A DNA stretch of 64,000 bases from an uncultured Bacilli bacterium (GTDB lineage: Bacteria; Bacillota_I; Bacilli_A; RF39; UBA660), in NCBI GenBank assembly GCA_934098745.1, contig CAKOPG010000004.1, forward strand, positions 1-64,000, in the 5' to 3' direction. The translations under genes and the position numbers were made by a program. This document shows, piece after piece, positions 35,937 to 44,577 of the stretch (positions within the stretch are counted from its first letter, which is position 1; the number at the start of each line of letters is the position of its first letter). A model generated the notes under the pieces. That model was not told the origin of the DNA. It saw only the letters and a program-made list of their open reading frames with translations, and ran no database searches.

Positions 35937-36101
35937 ATGGAATTAAAAAAAGATGAATTAATGAATATTACTGGCGGTTCTTTGACAGCAGCATTTATCA
36001 ATGCATTATCAAAAGCAATTAAAACAATTTATGAACTAGGAAAAGAAACTGGTAGCAGTATTCGTAGATTAATTGAAGAAACATATTGTTCAATTAACTA
36101 A
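35937..36101 (+). CDS. Double-glycine leader peptide, bacteriocin-like (amphipathic partner)
   Basis: 54 aa, ATG start after AGGAGG. The leader MELKKDELMNITGG is nearly the same as that of the peptide just upstream (MEL, E at 7, N at 10, TGG at 12-14). The 40-residue core would form an amphipathic helix with about equal Lys/Arg and Glu (FINALSKAIKTIYELGKE), then a GSSIRR turn, and ends in TYCSIN with a single Cys. Probably the second chain of a two-peptide bacteriocin exported by the transporter at 33284. Confidence 0.85.
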   Translation: MELKKDELMNITGGSLTAAFINALSKAIKTIYELGKETGSSIRRLIEETYCSIN

Positions 36102-36166
36102 GAATTGTTACCATGATTTCTTTAATAATTAGAAAAATAGAATAACAAGATATTTACTAATATTTC

Positions 36167-36208
36167 TTGAAAAAAAACTCTCTTTCTGCTAAAATTATAT
36201 AAAGCAGA
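36167..36208 (+). promoter_or_regulatory. Promoter with inverted repeat at the -10 box
   Basis: TTGAAA (36167-36172), 17-bp spacer, TAAAAT (36190-36195). A 6-bp inverted repeat, TCTGCT (36185-36190) and AGCAGA (36203-36208), brackets the -10 and could be an operator. Drives the membrane protein at 36223. Confidence 0.6.
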
Positions 36209-36222
36209 TAGGAGAGATTGCA

Positions 36223-37620
36223 ATGGAAAAAACAATAAAGATTAAAACCATTGAATTTTTTGAAATTATTTTCCTATATTATATTACAAAAAATTACAAT
36301 CTTTTTCCATTTACTATATCTTTAAGCTTATATTATATTTTTAAATCCTGTTTTGCCAACTTAAAATTAAGCAACATAAAAGAAGAATATTTATGTAACA
36401 AATCTAATATGAAGTTAGTTATATTATTGCTTCTAGTAATTTCCTTTTGCTTTTTAATATTAAGTATTCTTTTAAGCGATGTAATGAACACTATCTTAGA
36501 TACAAATGACATGTTTTTGGTATTTCTTTTTATGGGGCTTAGTATTTCTTCAGAGCCATTAATTAATATATATAGTGAATACTTAATGATTATGAAACAT
36601 AAATCAGCTAATACTTTGTATAATTCTTATTATATATTAGAATTAGTCCTATATATAATAATATCATTTTTTTCTTTTAAAATACTAAAGCTTCCTAATA
36701 ATATTGCTATATCACTGTTGTATTTACCCAAAATAATATCAATAATATTAATAAGCATTCTTTGGTATTTTATCTTAAAAAATAAAAAAGAACTTGTCAT
36801 ACCAAAAGAAAAGTCTTATAATTATCAGGTGGTCAAGAAGATATTTAAAAAAAATATCCACAAAAGTTTTATTAAAATCATAAATTATAGTTACCTTTAT
36901 ATTTCTATAGTATTAGTATATTTAGTTTTAACTACAAGATATAATTATAATAAAACAGAAATATACACATTAATACCCATAGTATATTTATACTTAAAGC
37001 ATTTAGTAAACTATTATTTAATGATATTAAATAATAATTTAAGTATTTTAGGTAAAAATATTTCTTACAATTTATATTCTACACTTAAACTAATGCTTCC
37101 ATTAACCATAATAGGAAGTATTGTATCACCAATAATATGCCAAATTTTGTTTAATAACCCAAATATATCATTATATCTTTCACCGTTGTTATTCTTAGCT
37201 ATATTCGAGGAAATGTACCTCATATCTTATGACGGAATATATAATAAAAAAATAGTAAATATAAGTTTAATTATTGGTATTTTTTCCAAAATAATAATTA
37301 CAATACCTTTAATTAATGCTTTTTACCGTATGGGGTATAATTTAATATATGGTGATATATTAAGTACATCATTAAGTTTATTCATTTCAATAGGTATTAA
37401 TTATTTATATTCTAAAAATAAATATCATTTTGAAGAAAAATATCTTGGTAAAATATTATCGATATTTTATGAAAATATATTATTAAGTATAGTGTTAATA
37501 ATAACTCAATTTATAATCCCATTACATAACTTAAATTATTTAAAGTCTCTAGTATATTTACCAGTATATTTAGCAATAAGTATTTTATTTATTAAAATTA
37601 AGAATGAGAAAAGAGGTTAA
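36223..37620 (+). CDS. Flippase-like polytopic membrane protein (MOP-type, divergent)
   Basis: 465 aa with 12 or more predicted membrane helices, very rich in Ile, Leu and Asn. The fold pattern and the LISYDGIYNKK-like turn near residue 340 recall polysaccharide flippases of the MOP superfamily, as at 30557, but motif conservation is low. It starts about 120 nt after the second bacteriocin-like peptide from its own promoter. Possible roles are export or self-protection for the peptides, or an unrelated lipid-glycan flippase. It ends one nucleotide before the pyrophosphatase start. Confidence 0.5.
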   Translation: MEKTIKIKTIEFFEIIFLYYITKNYNLFPFTISLSLYYIFKSCFANLKLSNIKEEYLCNKSNMKLVILLLLVISFCFLILSILLSDVMNTILDTNDMFLVFLFMGLSISSEPLINIYSEYLMIMKHKSANTLYNSYYILELVLYIIISFFSFKILKLPNNIAISLLYLPKIISIILISILWYFILKNKKELVIPKEKSYNYQVVKKIFKKNIHKSFIKIINYSYLYISIVLVYLVLTTRYNYNKTEIYTLIPIVYLYLKHLVNYYLMILNNNLSILGKNISYNLYSTLKLMLPLTIIGSIVSPIICQILFNNPNISLYLSPLLFLAIFEEMYLISYDGIYNKKIVNISLIIGIFSKIIITIPLINAFYRMGYNLIYGDILSTSLSLFISIGINYLYSKNKYHFEEKYLGKILSIFYENILLSIVLIITQFIIPLHNLNYLKSLVYLPVYLAISILFIKIKNEKRG

Positions 37621-37621
37621 T

Positions 37622-39235
37622 ATGGAAAAAATTTATATTTTCGGACATCGTAATCCCGATACTGACAGTGTTACTGCAGCTATAACACTATCATATCTAA
37701 AGCGAAAACAAGGACTTCATACAGTCCCTGTTATATTAAGTTCAATTTCTAAAGAGACATCATATGCCCTAAATTATTTTGGAGTTAAAGAGCCTATGTT
37801 TTTAAATGATGTCAAGCTAAAAGTAAAAGATTTAGAATATTCAAAAGGATATATGGCAACATCTGATATATCTATCTATGAGGCATATCTTCGTATGGAA
37901 AAAGAAGGAATAAGTAAAATACCCATCGTTGATAAATCAAAAAAATTATTAGGTATGCTGAGTATGAAAGATATAGCTAAAGAATGCCTAATAGGGGATC
38001 AATCAAAAATTGAAACTTACTATAAAAATATCATTTTAACAATTGAAGGAGAAAAAGTTTTAGAATTTGATAATATTATAAAAGGAAGATTAATTATTCC
38101 TGGTTTTCGTTCTACAACATTTATAAATGAAATTGAGTTGAAACCTAATGATATTTTGATAACAGGAAATCGTTATAGCATTATTGAATATGCTATAAAC
38201 TCAAAAGTAAAAATGATAATTGTTACAGATAATCAAGAAATAAAAGAAGAACAATTGTCCGAAGCTAAAAAAAATAAGGTAAACATTATTAGAACGAAAT
38301 ATAGTATTTTGGATACTATTAAAAAATTTAACTTCTGTAATAACGTTGGAACAATTATTAATACAAAAAAAGTCCATACTATTAACGAAAATGAAGATTT
38401 AAGTAGTTTTATTTCCGCTGCTGAAAAAGCTAAATACACCTACTATCCAATAGTTAATAATGATAAAAAATGTCTAGGAATTATAAAGTTTGCCAATGTA
38501 GGATACCAAAACAAAAAGAAAGTTATTTTAGTAGATCATAACTCATATGAACAGTCAGCAATTGGCTTAAATGAAGCTGAAATTCTAGAAATAGTTGATC
38601 ATCATAATATATCTAATATAGGTACAACACATCCAATCAATTTTAGAAATATGCCTGTCGGTAGTACTAATACAATTATTTATTTGATGTATAAAGAAAA
38701 TAATGTCAAAATACCTAAAAACATTGCAGGATTGATGTTATCTGGTATTTTATCTGATACTCTTATTTTAAATTCGCCAACAACCACAATCATTGATAAA
38801 GATGCGGTTAATAATTTAGCAAGAATAGCTAAAGTAGATTATAAAAAATATGGCTTTGATATGCTATCATATGGAACAAATTTATCAGGAAAAACCAAAG
38901 AAGAAATATTATATACTGATTTTAAAAAATACCCAACCGATGAGGGAACAATAGGCTTAGGTCAAATATTTACTACAGATATTAGCGAAATCGACGGTGA
39001 AAAAGAAGAATATATTAATATGCTAAATGAGATCGCTAGCCATAATGAATATAAATTTATTGCTTTATTTGTAACCGATATTATTAAAAATGGCACATAT
39101 ATATACTATAGTAACGGAGCTAAAGAAATCTTGGATCATGCCTTTAATGTAGAAACCAAAGAGGGAATATATCTAGATGGCATATTATCAAGAAAGATGC
39201 AAATTTTACCTGCAATTCTGGATGTAATGAATTAA
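37622..39235 (+). CDS. ppaC: Manganese-dependent inorganic pyrophosphatase with CBS-DRTGG insert
   Basis: 537 aa, family II pyrophosphatase. The DHH part is split: GHRNPDTDSVTAA at residues 6-18 and VDHHNISN about 330 carry the metal ligands, and a DHHA2 domain ends the protein. Between them lie CBS repeats (IPIVDKSKKLLGMLSMKD, YYPIVNNDKKCLGII) around a DRTGG domain, which in such enzymes bind adenine nucleotides and control activity. The ATG at 37622 is chosen after AAGAGG; an in-frame ATG at 37604 lies inside the preceding gene. Confidence 0.93.
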   Translation: MEKIYIFGHRNPDTDSVTAAITLSYLKRKQGLHTVPVILSSISKETSYALNYFGVKEPMFLNDVKLKVKDLEYSKGYMATSDISIYEAYLRMEKEGISKIPIVDKSKKLLGMLSMKDIAKECLIGDQSKIETYYKNIILTIEGEKVLEFDNIIKGRLIIPGFRSTTFINEIELKPNDILITGNRYSIIEYAINSKVKMIIVTDNQEIKEEQLSEAKKNKVNIIRTKYSILDTIKKFNFCNNVGTIINTKKVHTINENEDLSSFISAAEKAKYTYYPIVNNDKKCLGIIKFANVGYQNKKKVILVDHNSYEQSAIGLNEAEILEIVDHHNISNIGTTHPINFRNMPVGSTNTIIYLMYKENNVKIPKNIAGLMLSGILSDTLILNSPTTTIIDKDAVNNLARIAKVDYKKYGFDMLSYGTNLSGKTKEEILYTDFKKYPTDEGTIGLGQIFTTDISEIDGEKEEYINMLNEIASHNEYKFIALFVTDIIKNGTYIYYSNGAKEILDHAFNVETKEGIYLDGILSRKMQILPAILDVMN

Positions 39236-39327
39236 GAGTATATTATTAAATATCCTATCTATTTATTAATTATTAATAATAAATTTTAAATATTATAAAT
39301 TACTTTCGAGTAAGTATATATCACAAG

Positions 39328-39359
39328 AAGCATTAAGCATAACATTAATGCTTTTTTCT
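39328..39359 (+). terminator. Terminator after the pyrophosphatase gene
   Basis: 9-bp perfect stem (39328-39336 with 39345-39353), 8-nt loop, T6 tail. Confidence 0.8.
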
Positions 39360-39401
39360 AGTTAAAAACTGCTTAAATTCCAATAAAAAGTATATAATTA
39401 C

Positions 39402-39430
39402 TTGAAAAAAACAATATATTTAGATATAAT
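39402..39430 (+). promoter_or_regulatory. Promoter of acetate kinase 1
   Basis: TTGAAA (39402-39407), 17 bp, TATAAT (39425-39430). Near consensus. Confidence 0.8.
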
Positions 39431-39451
39431 TACTAAAGAAAGAGGTGTAAA

Positions 39452-40672
39452 ATGATAGTATTATCAGTAAATGCAGGAAGTTCTTCCTTAAAATTCCAAG
39501 CTTTTGATATGCCTGAAGAGAATGTTTTAATATCAGGTGTTTTTGAAAGAATCGGTATGAAAGAAAGCTTCTATACAATTAAACTAAATGGAGAAAAAAT
39601 AAAAAAAGAAGTTGAATTAAAAAATCATGAAGATGCTCTTCAAATCTTGATGGAAGAATTAATTGACAACGAAATAGTAAAATCACTTGATGAAATTAAA
39701 GCTATTGGTCACCGTATTGCTCAAGGTGGTCCATACTTTAGTAAAACCGAAGAAATGACTGACGAAAATATAAAGAAAGTAAAAGAGTTATCAGTTTTAG
39801 CTCCACTTCATAATCCAGCAGCCGTAAAGGGTATCAAAGCTGCTAAAGCCGTAGTTCCAAATGCTCTTCAAACAGGAGCTTTTGATACAGCTTTTCACCA
39901 AACAATTGAAGAAGAAAATTATTTATACCCAGTTCCATATGAATGGTGTGACAAATATAAAGTAAGAAAATATGGCTTTCATGGAACTAGTCATAAATAT
40001 GTTGCTTATCGTATGAATGAAATTCTAGGAAGATATAATACTAAATTAATTACTTGCCATATTGGTAATGGTGCTAGTATTTCCGCAATCAATGAGGGTG
40101 TTTGCGTCAATACATCTATGGGATTAACTCCTAACTCAGGACTTATGATGGGTTCTCGTTGTGGAGATATGGATGCCACCGTTATTACCTATATGATGCA
40201 ACAATTAGAATGTACTCCAGAAGAAATGGATGCAATTTTAAATAAACAAAGTGGACTACTTGGAATTAGTGGAGTAAGTAGTGATTCAAGAGATATTGAA
40301 GATGGTATTAAAATAGGTAATGCTAGATGTAGTTTAGCTCAAAAAATGTTTACTAATAAAATAATTGATCACATAGCCAAATATTATGTTGAACTTGGCG
40401 GTTGTGATGCTATTGTCTTTACAGCCGGTATTGGAGAAAATTCTATTCATACCAGAAGAGAAATTCTTGACGGCTTAGCAGTTTTAGGTATTAAAATTGA
40501 TGAAGAAGCCAATGATTGTCGCGGCGTAGAAAGGCTAATTACTACTGAAGATTCTTCTATACCATGTTATGTTATTCCAACAAATGAAGAATTGATGATT
40601 GCTAGAGATACATACATGTTATATCAAGAAAAACAAAAAGAACAAGAATTGATTGAAAATGAAATTATTTAA
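39452..40672 (+). CDS. ackA: Acetate kinase (copy 1)
   Basis: Interconverts acetyl phosphate + ADP with acetate + ATP, the ATP-yielding end of mixed-acid fermentation (406 aa). ASKHA-fold motifs: VNAGSSSLKFQ at residues 5-15, FDTAFHQTI, KYGFHGTSHKYV, ITCHIGNGAS and VFTAGIGENS. The substrate-site segment reads TPNSGLMMGSRCGDMDAT, where most acetate kinases have TPLEGLMMGTRSGDIDP, so this copy has drifted. A second copy lies at 55652. No pta gene is in the window. Confidence 0.92.
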   Translation: MIVLSVNAGSSSLKFQAFDMPEENVLISGVFERIGMKESFYTIKLNGEKIKKEVELKNHEDALQILMEELIDNEIVKSLDEIKAIGHRIAQGGPYFSKTEEMTDENIKKVKELSVLAPLHNPAAVKGIKAAKAVVPNALQTGAFDTAFHQTIEEENYLYPVPYEWCDKYKVRKYGFHGTSHKYVAYRMNEILGRYNTKLITCHIGNGASISAINEGVCVNTSMGLTPNSGLMMGSRCGDMDATVITYMMQQLECTPEEMDAILNKQSGLLGISGVSSDSRDIEDGIKIGNARCSLAQKMFTNKIIDHIAKYYVELGGCDAIVFTAGIGENSIHTRREILDGLAVLGIKIDEEANDCRGVERLITTEDSSIPCYVIPTNEELMIARDTYMLYQEKQKEQELIENEII

Positions 40673-41615
40673 AGAAATTTTAAAACAAATAAAAAAATAT
40701 GATATTATTGTTATTGCCAGGCATATTGGTGCTGATCCGGATGCATTAGGAAGTCAGTTTGCATTAAAAGAACTAATTAAAAATACTTTTAAAAACAAAA
40801 AAGTATATGCAGTAGGTTCCATTGCCTCAAGATTTAGATTTATGGGAAGTTTAGAAAAAATTGACAATGTTGATTTATCCAAAGCTCTTTTGATTATCTT
40901 AGATACACCAGATAAAAAACGTATTGAAGATATTGAAGATGTTAACTTATTTGCTCAAGTAATCAAGATAGATCATCATCCATTTGTAGAAAAATATGCG
41001 GATATTGAATATATTGATAGTACCTCTAGTAGTACTTGTCAGTTAATATTTAAGTTTATCCTAGAAAACAAACTTAAACTATCTACTAAAATGGCTGAAA
41101 ATATTTATATAGGTATTATTGGAGACACAGATCGTTTCTTACATGACTATACAAATAATGAAACATTTAAACTTACTAGCAAACTTCTTGAATTAAGTAA
41201 CATTGATTTTACTAAGTTATATGAGCCATTGTATTCAAGGCCATTAACTGAAGTAAGATTTCAAGGATATATTTATCAAAATTTGATACTTACTGAAAAC
41301 CATGTTGCTTATATCAAGATAACTGACGACATTATAAAAAAGTTTGAAGTTGATTCTGCCGCCGCTGGAAACATGATTAATGACTTAAAGTTTGTAAATG
41401 AAATTTTAGTATGGGTTTTCTTTTCCGAAGATATTAAGATGAAAATAATAAAAGCAAATATCAGATCTCGTGGTCCAATTATTAATGAAACAGCAGCTAC
41501 ATATGGTGGCGGTGGACATCCATATGCCTCTGGCGCTAGATTAAAAAGTTGGCTTGATGCAGAAAATTTAATAAAAGATTTAGATGAAGTAGCTAAAAAT
41601 TACAACCCAAAATAG
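40659..41615 (+). CDS. nrnA: DHH-family phosphoesterase, NrnA-like
   Basis: 318 aa. DHH domain with HIGADPDALGSQ (about 21-32), LDTPD and KIDHHPF (about 105-111), and a DHHA1 domain ending in GGGGHPYASGA. This is the layout of NrnA, which degrades short oligonucleotides (nanoRNA) and dephosphorylates pAp. Overlaps the end of ackA by 14 nt; the ATG at 40659 is preferred to a TTG at 40653. Related cyclic-dinucleotide phosphodiesterases are the main alternative. Confidence 0.85.
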   Translation: MKLFKEILKQIKKYDIIVIARHIGADPDALGSQFALKELIKNTFKNKKVYAVGSIASRFRFMGSLEKIDNVDLSKALLIILDTPDKKRIEDIEDVNLFAQVIKIDHHPFVEKYADIEYIDSTSSSTCQLIFKFILENKLKLSTKMAENIYIGIIGDTDRFLHDYTNNETFKLTSKLLELSNIDFTKLYEPLYSRPLTEVRFQGYIYQNLILTENHVAYIKITDDIIKKFEVDSAAAGNMINDLKFVNEILVWVFFSEDIKMKIIKANIRSRGPIINETAATYGGGGHPYASGARLKSWLDAENLIKDLDEVAKNYNPK

Positions 41616-41637
41616 CTCTTCATCTTTTCTTATATAG

Positions 41638-41666
41638 TTGAAAAAAACAAAAACCTATAGTATAAT
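41638..41666 (+). promoter_or_regulatory. Promoter of the small membrane protein gene
   Basis: TTGAAA (41638-41643), 17 bp, TATAAT (41661-41666). The start codon is only 16 nt beyond the -10. Confidence 0.8.
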
Positions 41667-41682
41667 CTACTTAGGTGATTAT

Positions 41683-42078
41683 ATGAACATTTACTTACAA
41701 TTAACTGTTGAAACACTTATTGTTTTTACGTTAGTATTTTGCTTAAATTATTTTCTATGCGTTAAAAAAAATAAAAAAATAAAAAAAAATAATTTACCAT
41801 TAGAACTTTATTGCATAACTAATATATTTTCATTAGATATCAAAATGATTGATTTTCACAAGTTTCAATGTACCTGTGCGCTAATAAATTCTTTTATTAT
41901 AACCGCCACTTACCTAATAGTTATTTATTTAGTCAAACACATGATATTAAAAGTAACCATAGGAATTGTTCTCCTAATACTTTTAATATTAATCTGCTAT
42001 GGTTTATTAGGTAGATATTACTGTTATCGCGAAGAGAAATTGCTTTCAAATAAAAAGAATAATAAATCCTCAAAATAG
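41683..42078 (+). CDS. Small membrane protein, function unknown
   Basis: 131 aa. One membrane helix at about 7-26, a lysine-rich cytoplasmic loop (VKKNKKIKKNN) and two further helices near 70-115, then a basic tail. An open frame begins at 41638, but that TTG is the -35 box of a consensus promoter, so the ATG at 41683 after AGGTGAT is used. Similar in outline to bacterial proteins with no known role. Confidence 0.6.
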   Translation: MNIYLQLTVETLIVFTLVFCLNYFLCVKKNKKIKKNNLPLELYCITNIFSLDIKMIDFHKFQCTCALINSFIITATYLIVIYLVKHMILKVTIGIVLLILLILICYGLLGRYYCYREEKLLSNKKNNKSSK

Positions 42079-42138
42079 TTACTTATATAGTACTATTTTT
42101 TTTGATATTGCATATCTTAAATTGAGGAGTGATCTAAA

Positions 42139-42663
42139 TTGGCATATAAAGAAATAGTTACTAAAGCTGTAATTGGCAAGGGTAAGAAAAAATATCGTAA
42201 TGACTATCAGATTACAGTAGATGTTATTCCAACAACAATTCTTGGCTGTTGGATAATAAATCATAATTTTTCCGCCAAAGAAATAAATGGCAAAATTATA
42301 ATTAATGGAAGTTTTGATGCTAATATTTGGTATTCATATGATAATGATACTAAAACTAACGTTATTACCAGAAATATTACTTATACCGAAGAAGAAAAAT
42401 TATCATTAGCAAATAATGATATTGTCAATAAAGAAGTTATTGTCCGAAGCCTAAAACAACCTACTTGTGTTAAAGCTAAAGAAGAAGGAAATAACATAAA
42501 TATCGAAATAGAAAAAGAACTAGGATTAGAAATAATTGGTGATACAAAAGTAAAAGTATCATCTGTTGAAGAAGAAGATACTTGGGATATTTTAGGTAGC
42601 GATGAAAATGAAGAAATAGATAATATTAATACTAACTATATTGAAGAAGAGATGAAAAAATAA
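42139..42663 (+). CDS. cotE: CotE-like spore outer-coat morphogenetic protein
   Basis: 174 aa (Bacillus subtilis CotE is 181). The whole length follows CotE by eye: YKEIVTKAVIGKGKKKYR at the start, TTILGCWIINHNFSAKEING, FDANIWYSYDNDTKTNVITR, the QPTCVK segment, and an acidic C-terminus ending in Asp/Glu. CotE directs assembly of the outer spore coat in Bacilli. TTG start after GAGGAGTGAT. No other coat gene is nearby, so sporulation by this organism is suggested, not shown. Confidence 0.85.
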   Translation: MAYKEIVTKAVIGKGKKKYRNDYQITVDVIPTTILGCWIINHNFSAKEINGKIIINGSFDANIWYSYDNDTKTNVITRNITYTEEEKLSLANNDIVNKEVIVRSLKQPTCVKAKEEGNNINIEIEKELGLEIIGDTKVKVSSVEEEDTWDILGSDENEEIDNINTNYIEEEMKK

Positions 42664-42688
42664 TTCTCTTTTTTTCATTCATTTCATC

Positions 42689-42718
42689 TTGACTAATAAA
42701 CCTCTTCTTTAGTATAAT
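42689..42718 (+). promoter_or_regulatory. Promoter of the 351-aa gene
   Basis: TTGACT (42689-42694), 18 bp, TATAAT (42713-42718). The T-rich tail of a weak hairpin at 42647-42670 may end the cotE transcript just upstream. Confidence 0.65.
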
Positions 42719-42741
42719 TGATATACTAAGGAGAGATAGTT

Positions 42742-43797
42742 ATGGAAGGTACATATACATATAGTGATTTTTTAATTTCCATATTAGATAAAAAATCAGA
42801 AAAATTACCTGATACATATAAAAAAGAATTAAAATTAAATTTATATCTAACATTATTATCTCTAAGTAACAATAATTATCAAGAATCATATTATGAAAAT
42901 AATTTTAACATAATAGACGATTTTTTAAGAAAGATAAATAATTTAAAAATAAAAATCCAATTAAAAAGAAAAATTTCCGAAATAGATAAACTGTTAACAG
43001 AAATAACTGCAATTTATAATGATAACACTAAACTAATTGATAAATATAATGAAGAAAAATTGGATATTATATCAACATTGAATGAAAAAAACGCTAAAGA
43101 AATAACAAAAATAGTTGATACTTTAACTAAAGCAAAATTTAAACAACACGATTTTCATACTAATAACATTGACTTAAGAAAAGAAGTTTCTGATAGCATT
43201 TTAAATTGCAATGTGACAGTTGAAGATGAAACTATAAATATTCATAATCCAAATAAAGAAATAAAAATTCAATTGTCAGATTTCTTTCTTCTATTTGATT
43301 ATTTACTAGATATAAATTTATATGAAAATATTTTTACAAATGAACTATCTAATAAACAACATAAAAAAATGATTGAAAATATCATTTCTATAATAGAAAC
43401 AGATACTATTCCTGAAGATTCATCCATCAAATTTGTTCCTATGGTATTGACATACTTTTTAACGAAAAATAACAATAAATTTACCAATACTGATACGAGT
43501 TCATTTAGCATTGAAAATATCAAAATAACAGACCTGTATTCATTTGCAAATAACAAAAATAATACTAATGAAAATACCGCTAAGTGGGAAAAAATCTCTA
43601 TCCCCAATGCATATCTTTTCGACAAATTAATTAAATGTATCAAAAAAGGAATGTATTACAATACTGAAGAGAAATATATTTTTGAAAACATTTCCGATAA
43701 CAAAACAAGTGATTTTAAAGTGAGCATTTCCAATGATAAAATTATTGTATTTTTAAAAAATAGTATTTTAGAAAATAAAACCTTAACTAATTTTTAA
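42742..43797 (+). CDS. Protein of unknown function with coiled-coil segment
   Basis: 351-aa soluble protein rich in Lys, Asn, Ile and Glu. Residues about 70-135 are likely coiled coil; the rest is mixed. No catalytic motif or family recognised. AGGAGAG lies before the ATG. Transcribed alone: own promoter and, at its stop codon, a strong terminator. Confidence 0.6.
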   Translation: MEGTYTYSDFLISILDKKSEKLPDTYKKELKLNLYLTLLSLSNNNYQESYYENNFNIIDDFLRKINNLKIKIQLKRKISEIDKLLTEITAIYNDNTKLIDKYNEEKLDIISTLNEKNAKEITKIVDTLTKAKFKQHDFHTNNIDLRKEVSDSILNCNVTVEDETINIHNPNKEIKIQLSDFFLLFDYLLDINLYENIFTNELSNKQHKKMIENIISIIETDTIPEDSSIKFVPMVLTYFLTKNNNKFTNTDTSSFSIENIKITDLYSFANNKNNTNENTAKWEKISIPNAYLFDKLIKCIKKGMYYNTEEKYIFENISDNKTSDFKVSISNDKIIVFLKNSILENKTLTNF

Positions 43798-43805
43798 GGT
43801 TTTTC
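43777..43805 (+). terminator. Terminator of the 351-aa gene
   Basis: 9-bp perfect stem (43777-43785 with 43795-43803) then TT. Right arm holds the stop codon. Confidence 0.75.
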
Positions 43806-43887
43806 TCCATCTCCAGAAAAATATTTTATAAAAAAATAAAATTATTACTATTTTTCCCAAAAAACTATTTAATTTTTTTTAATTGTT

Positions 43888-43896
43888 TGGTATAAT
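43888..43896 (+). promoter_or_regulatory. Extended -10 promoter before the lipoprotein gene
   Basis: TGGTATAAT with a perfect TATAAT at 43891-43896; no clear -35. Confidence 0.5.
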
Positions 43897-43915
43897 GATG
43901 AAGAGTAGGTGGAAT

Positions 43916-44560
43916 ATGGACAAGAAGAAATTTTTGCTGTTGGGATTCATAGTCCTTATTTTGACCGGTTGCGCTAGATTGACTGACAATTATGATGACA
44001 TTGTTACTAATACTATGAATAATAAAAATAATACTGTCAACACCGTTTCTACAGGTTATGAATTGTATATACCACTCGGCGTAACCCAAGTATCAGATAA
44101 TGAATATAATCAAAAATTAAAAATCAAGGACAGATACATTTATTTGTACGTTGACACAATCAGTTATTATTATAAAAATAGTTTAAATAATAAAAAAGAG
44201 AATAATTATGATTACTATTATAAAGAAATAAACAATAATAATAAGACTGGCTATATCGGAATTGAAAAACAAGATAATGACATGTATTTCTGCAATATTG
44301 TTTATAATTATTCAAAAATAGAATTTTATTCTAATTTAACTGATTTAAAAGTTCTTTTGGCAAATTCATTAATTATTCAAAATAGTATTAAATTTAATGA
44401 TAATCTTATAAAGATGAATTTAGAAGGTAATTCAAGTGATAGTAAAGAAATTAAATATCAATTAGATAGACCAAAAGATAGTGAAAGCACATTTTCTAAA
44501 GTTTTACAAGAATATGTAGCAGATGAAAAAGACGATGTTGTATTGCCTGATGACGATTAA
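43916..44560 (+). CDS. Lipoprotein, function unknown
   Basis: 214 aa with a lipoprotein signal: KKKFLLLGFIVLILTGC, lipobox LTGC with Cys20 as lipidation site. The mature part is polar, Tyr/Asn/Asp-rich, with no recognised domain, and ends in an acidic tail. The ATG at 43916 follows AGGTGG; an upstream in-frame ATG at 43883 lies before the -10 box. First of a four-gene run with the charged protein and the YtxG/YtxH-like pair. Confidence 0.7.
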   Translation: MDKKKFLLLGFIVLILTGCARLTDNYDDIVTNTMNNKNNTVNTVSTGYELYIPLGVTQVSDNEYNQKLKIKDRYIYLYVDTISYYYKNSLNNKKENNYDYYYKEINNNNKTGYIGIEKQDNDMYFCNIVYNYSKIEFYSNLTDLKVLLANSLIIQNSIKFNDNLIKMNLEGNSSDSKEIKYQLDRPKDSESTFSKVLQEYVADEKDDVVLPDDD

Positions 44561-44577
44561 ATTTTGGAGGTGTAATA

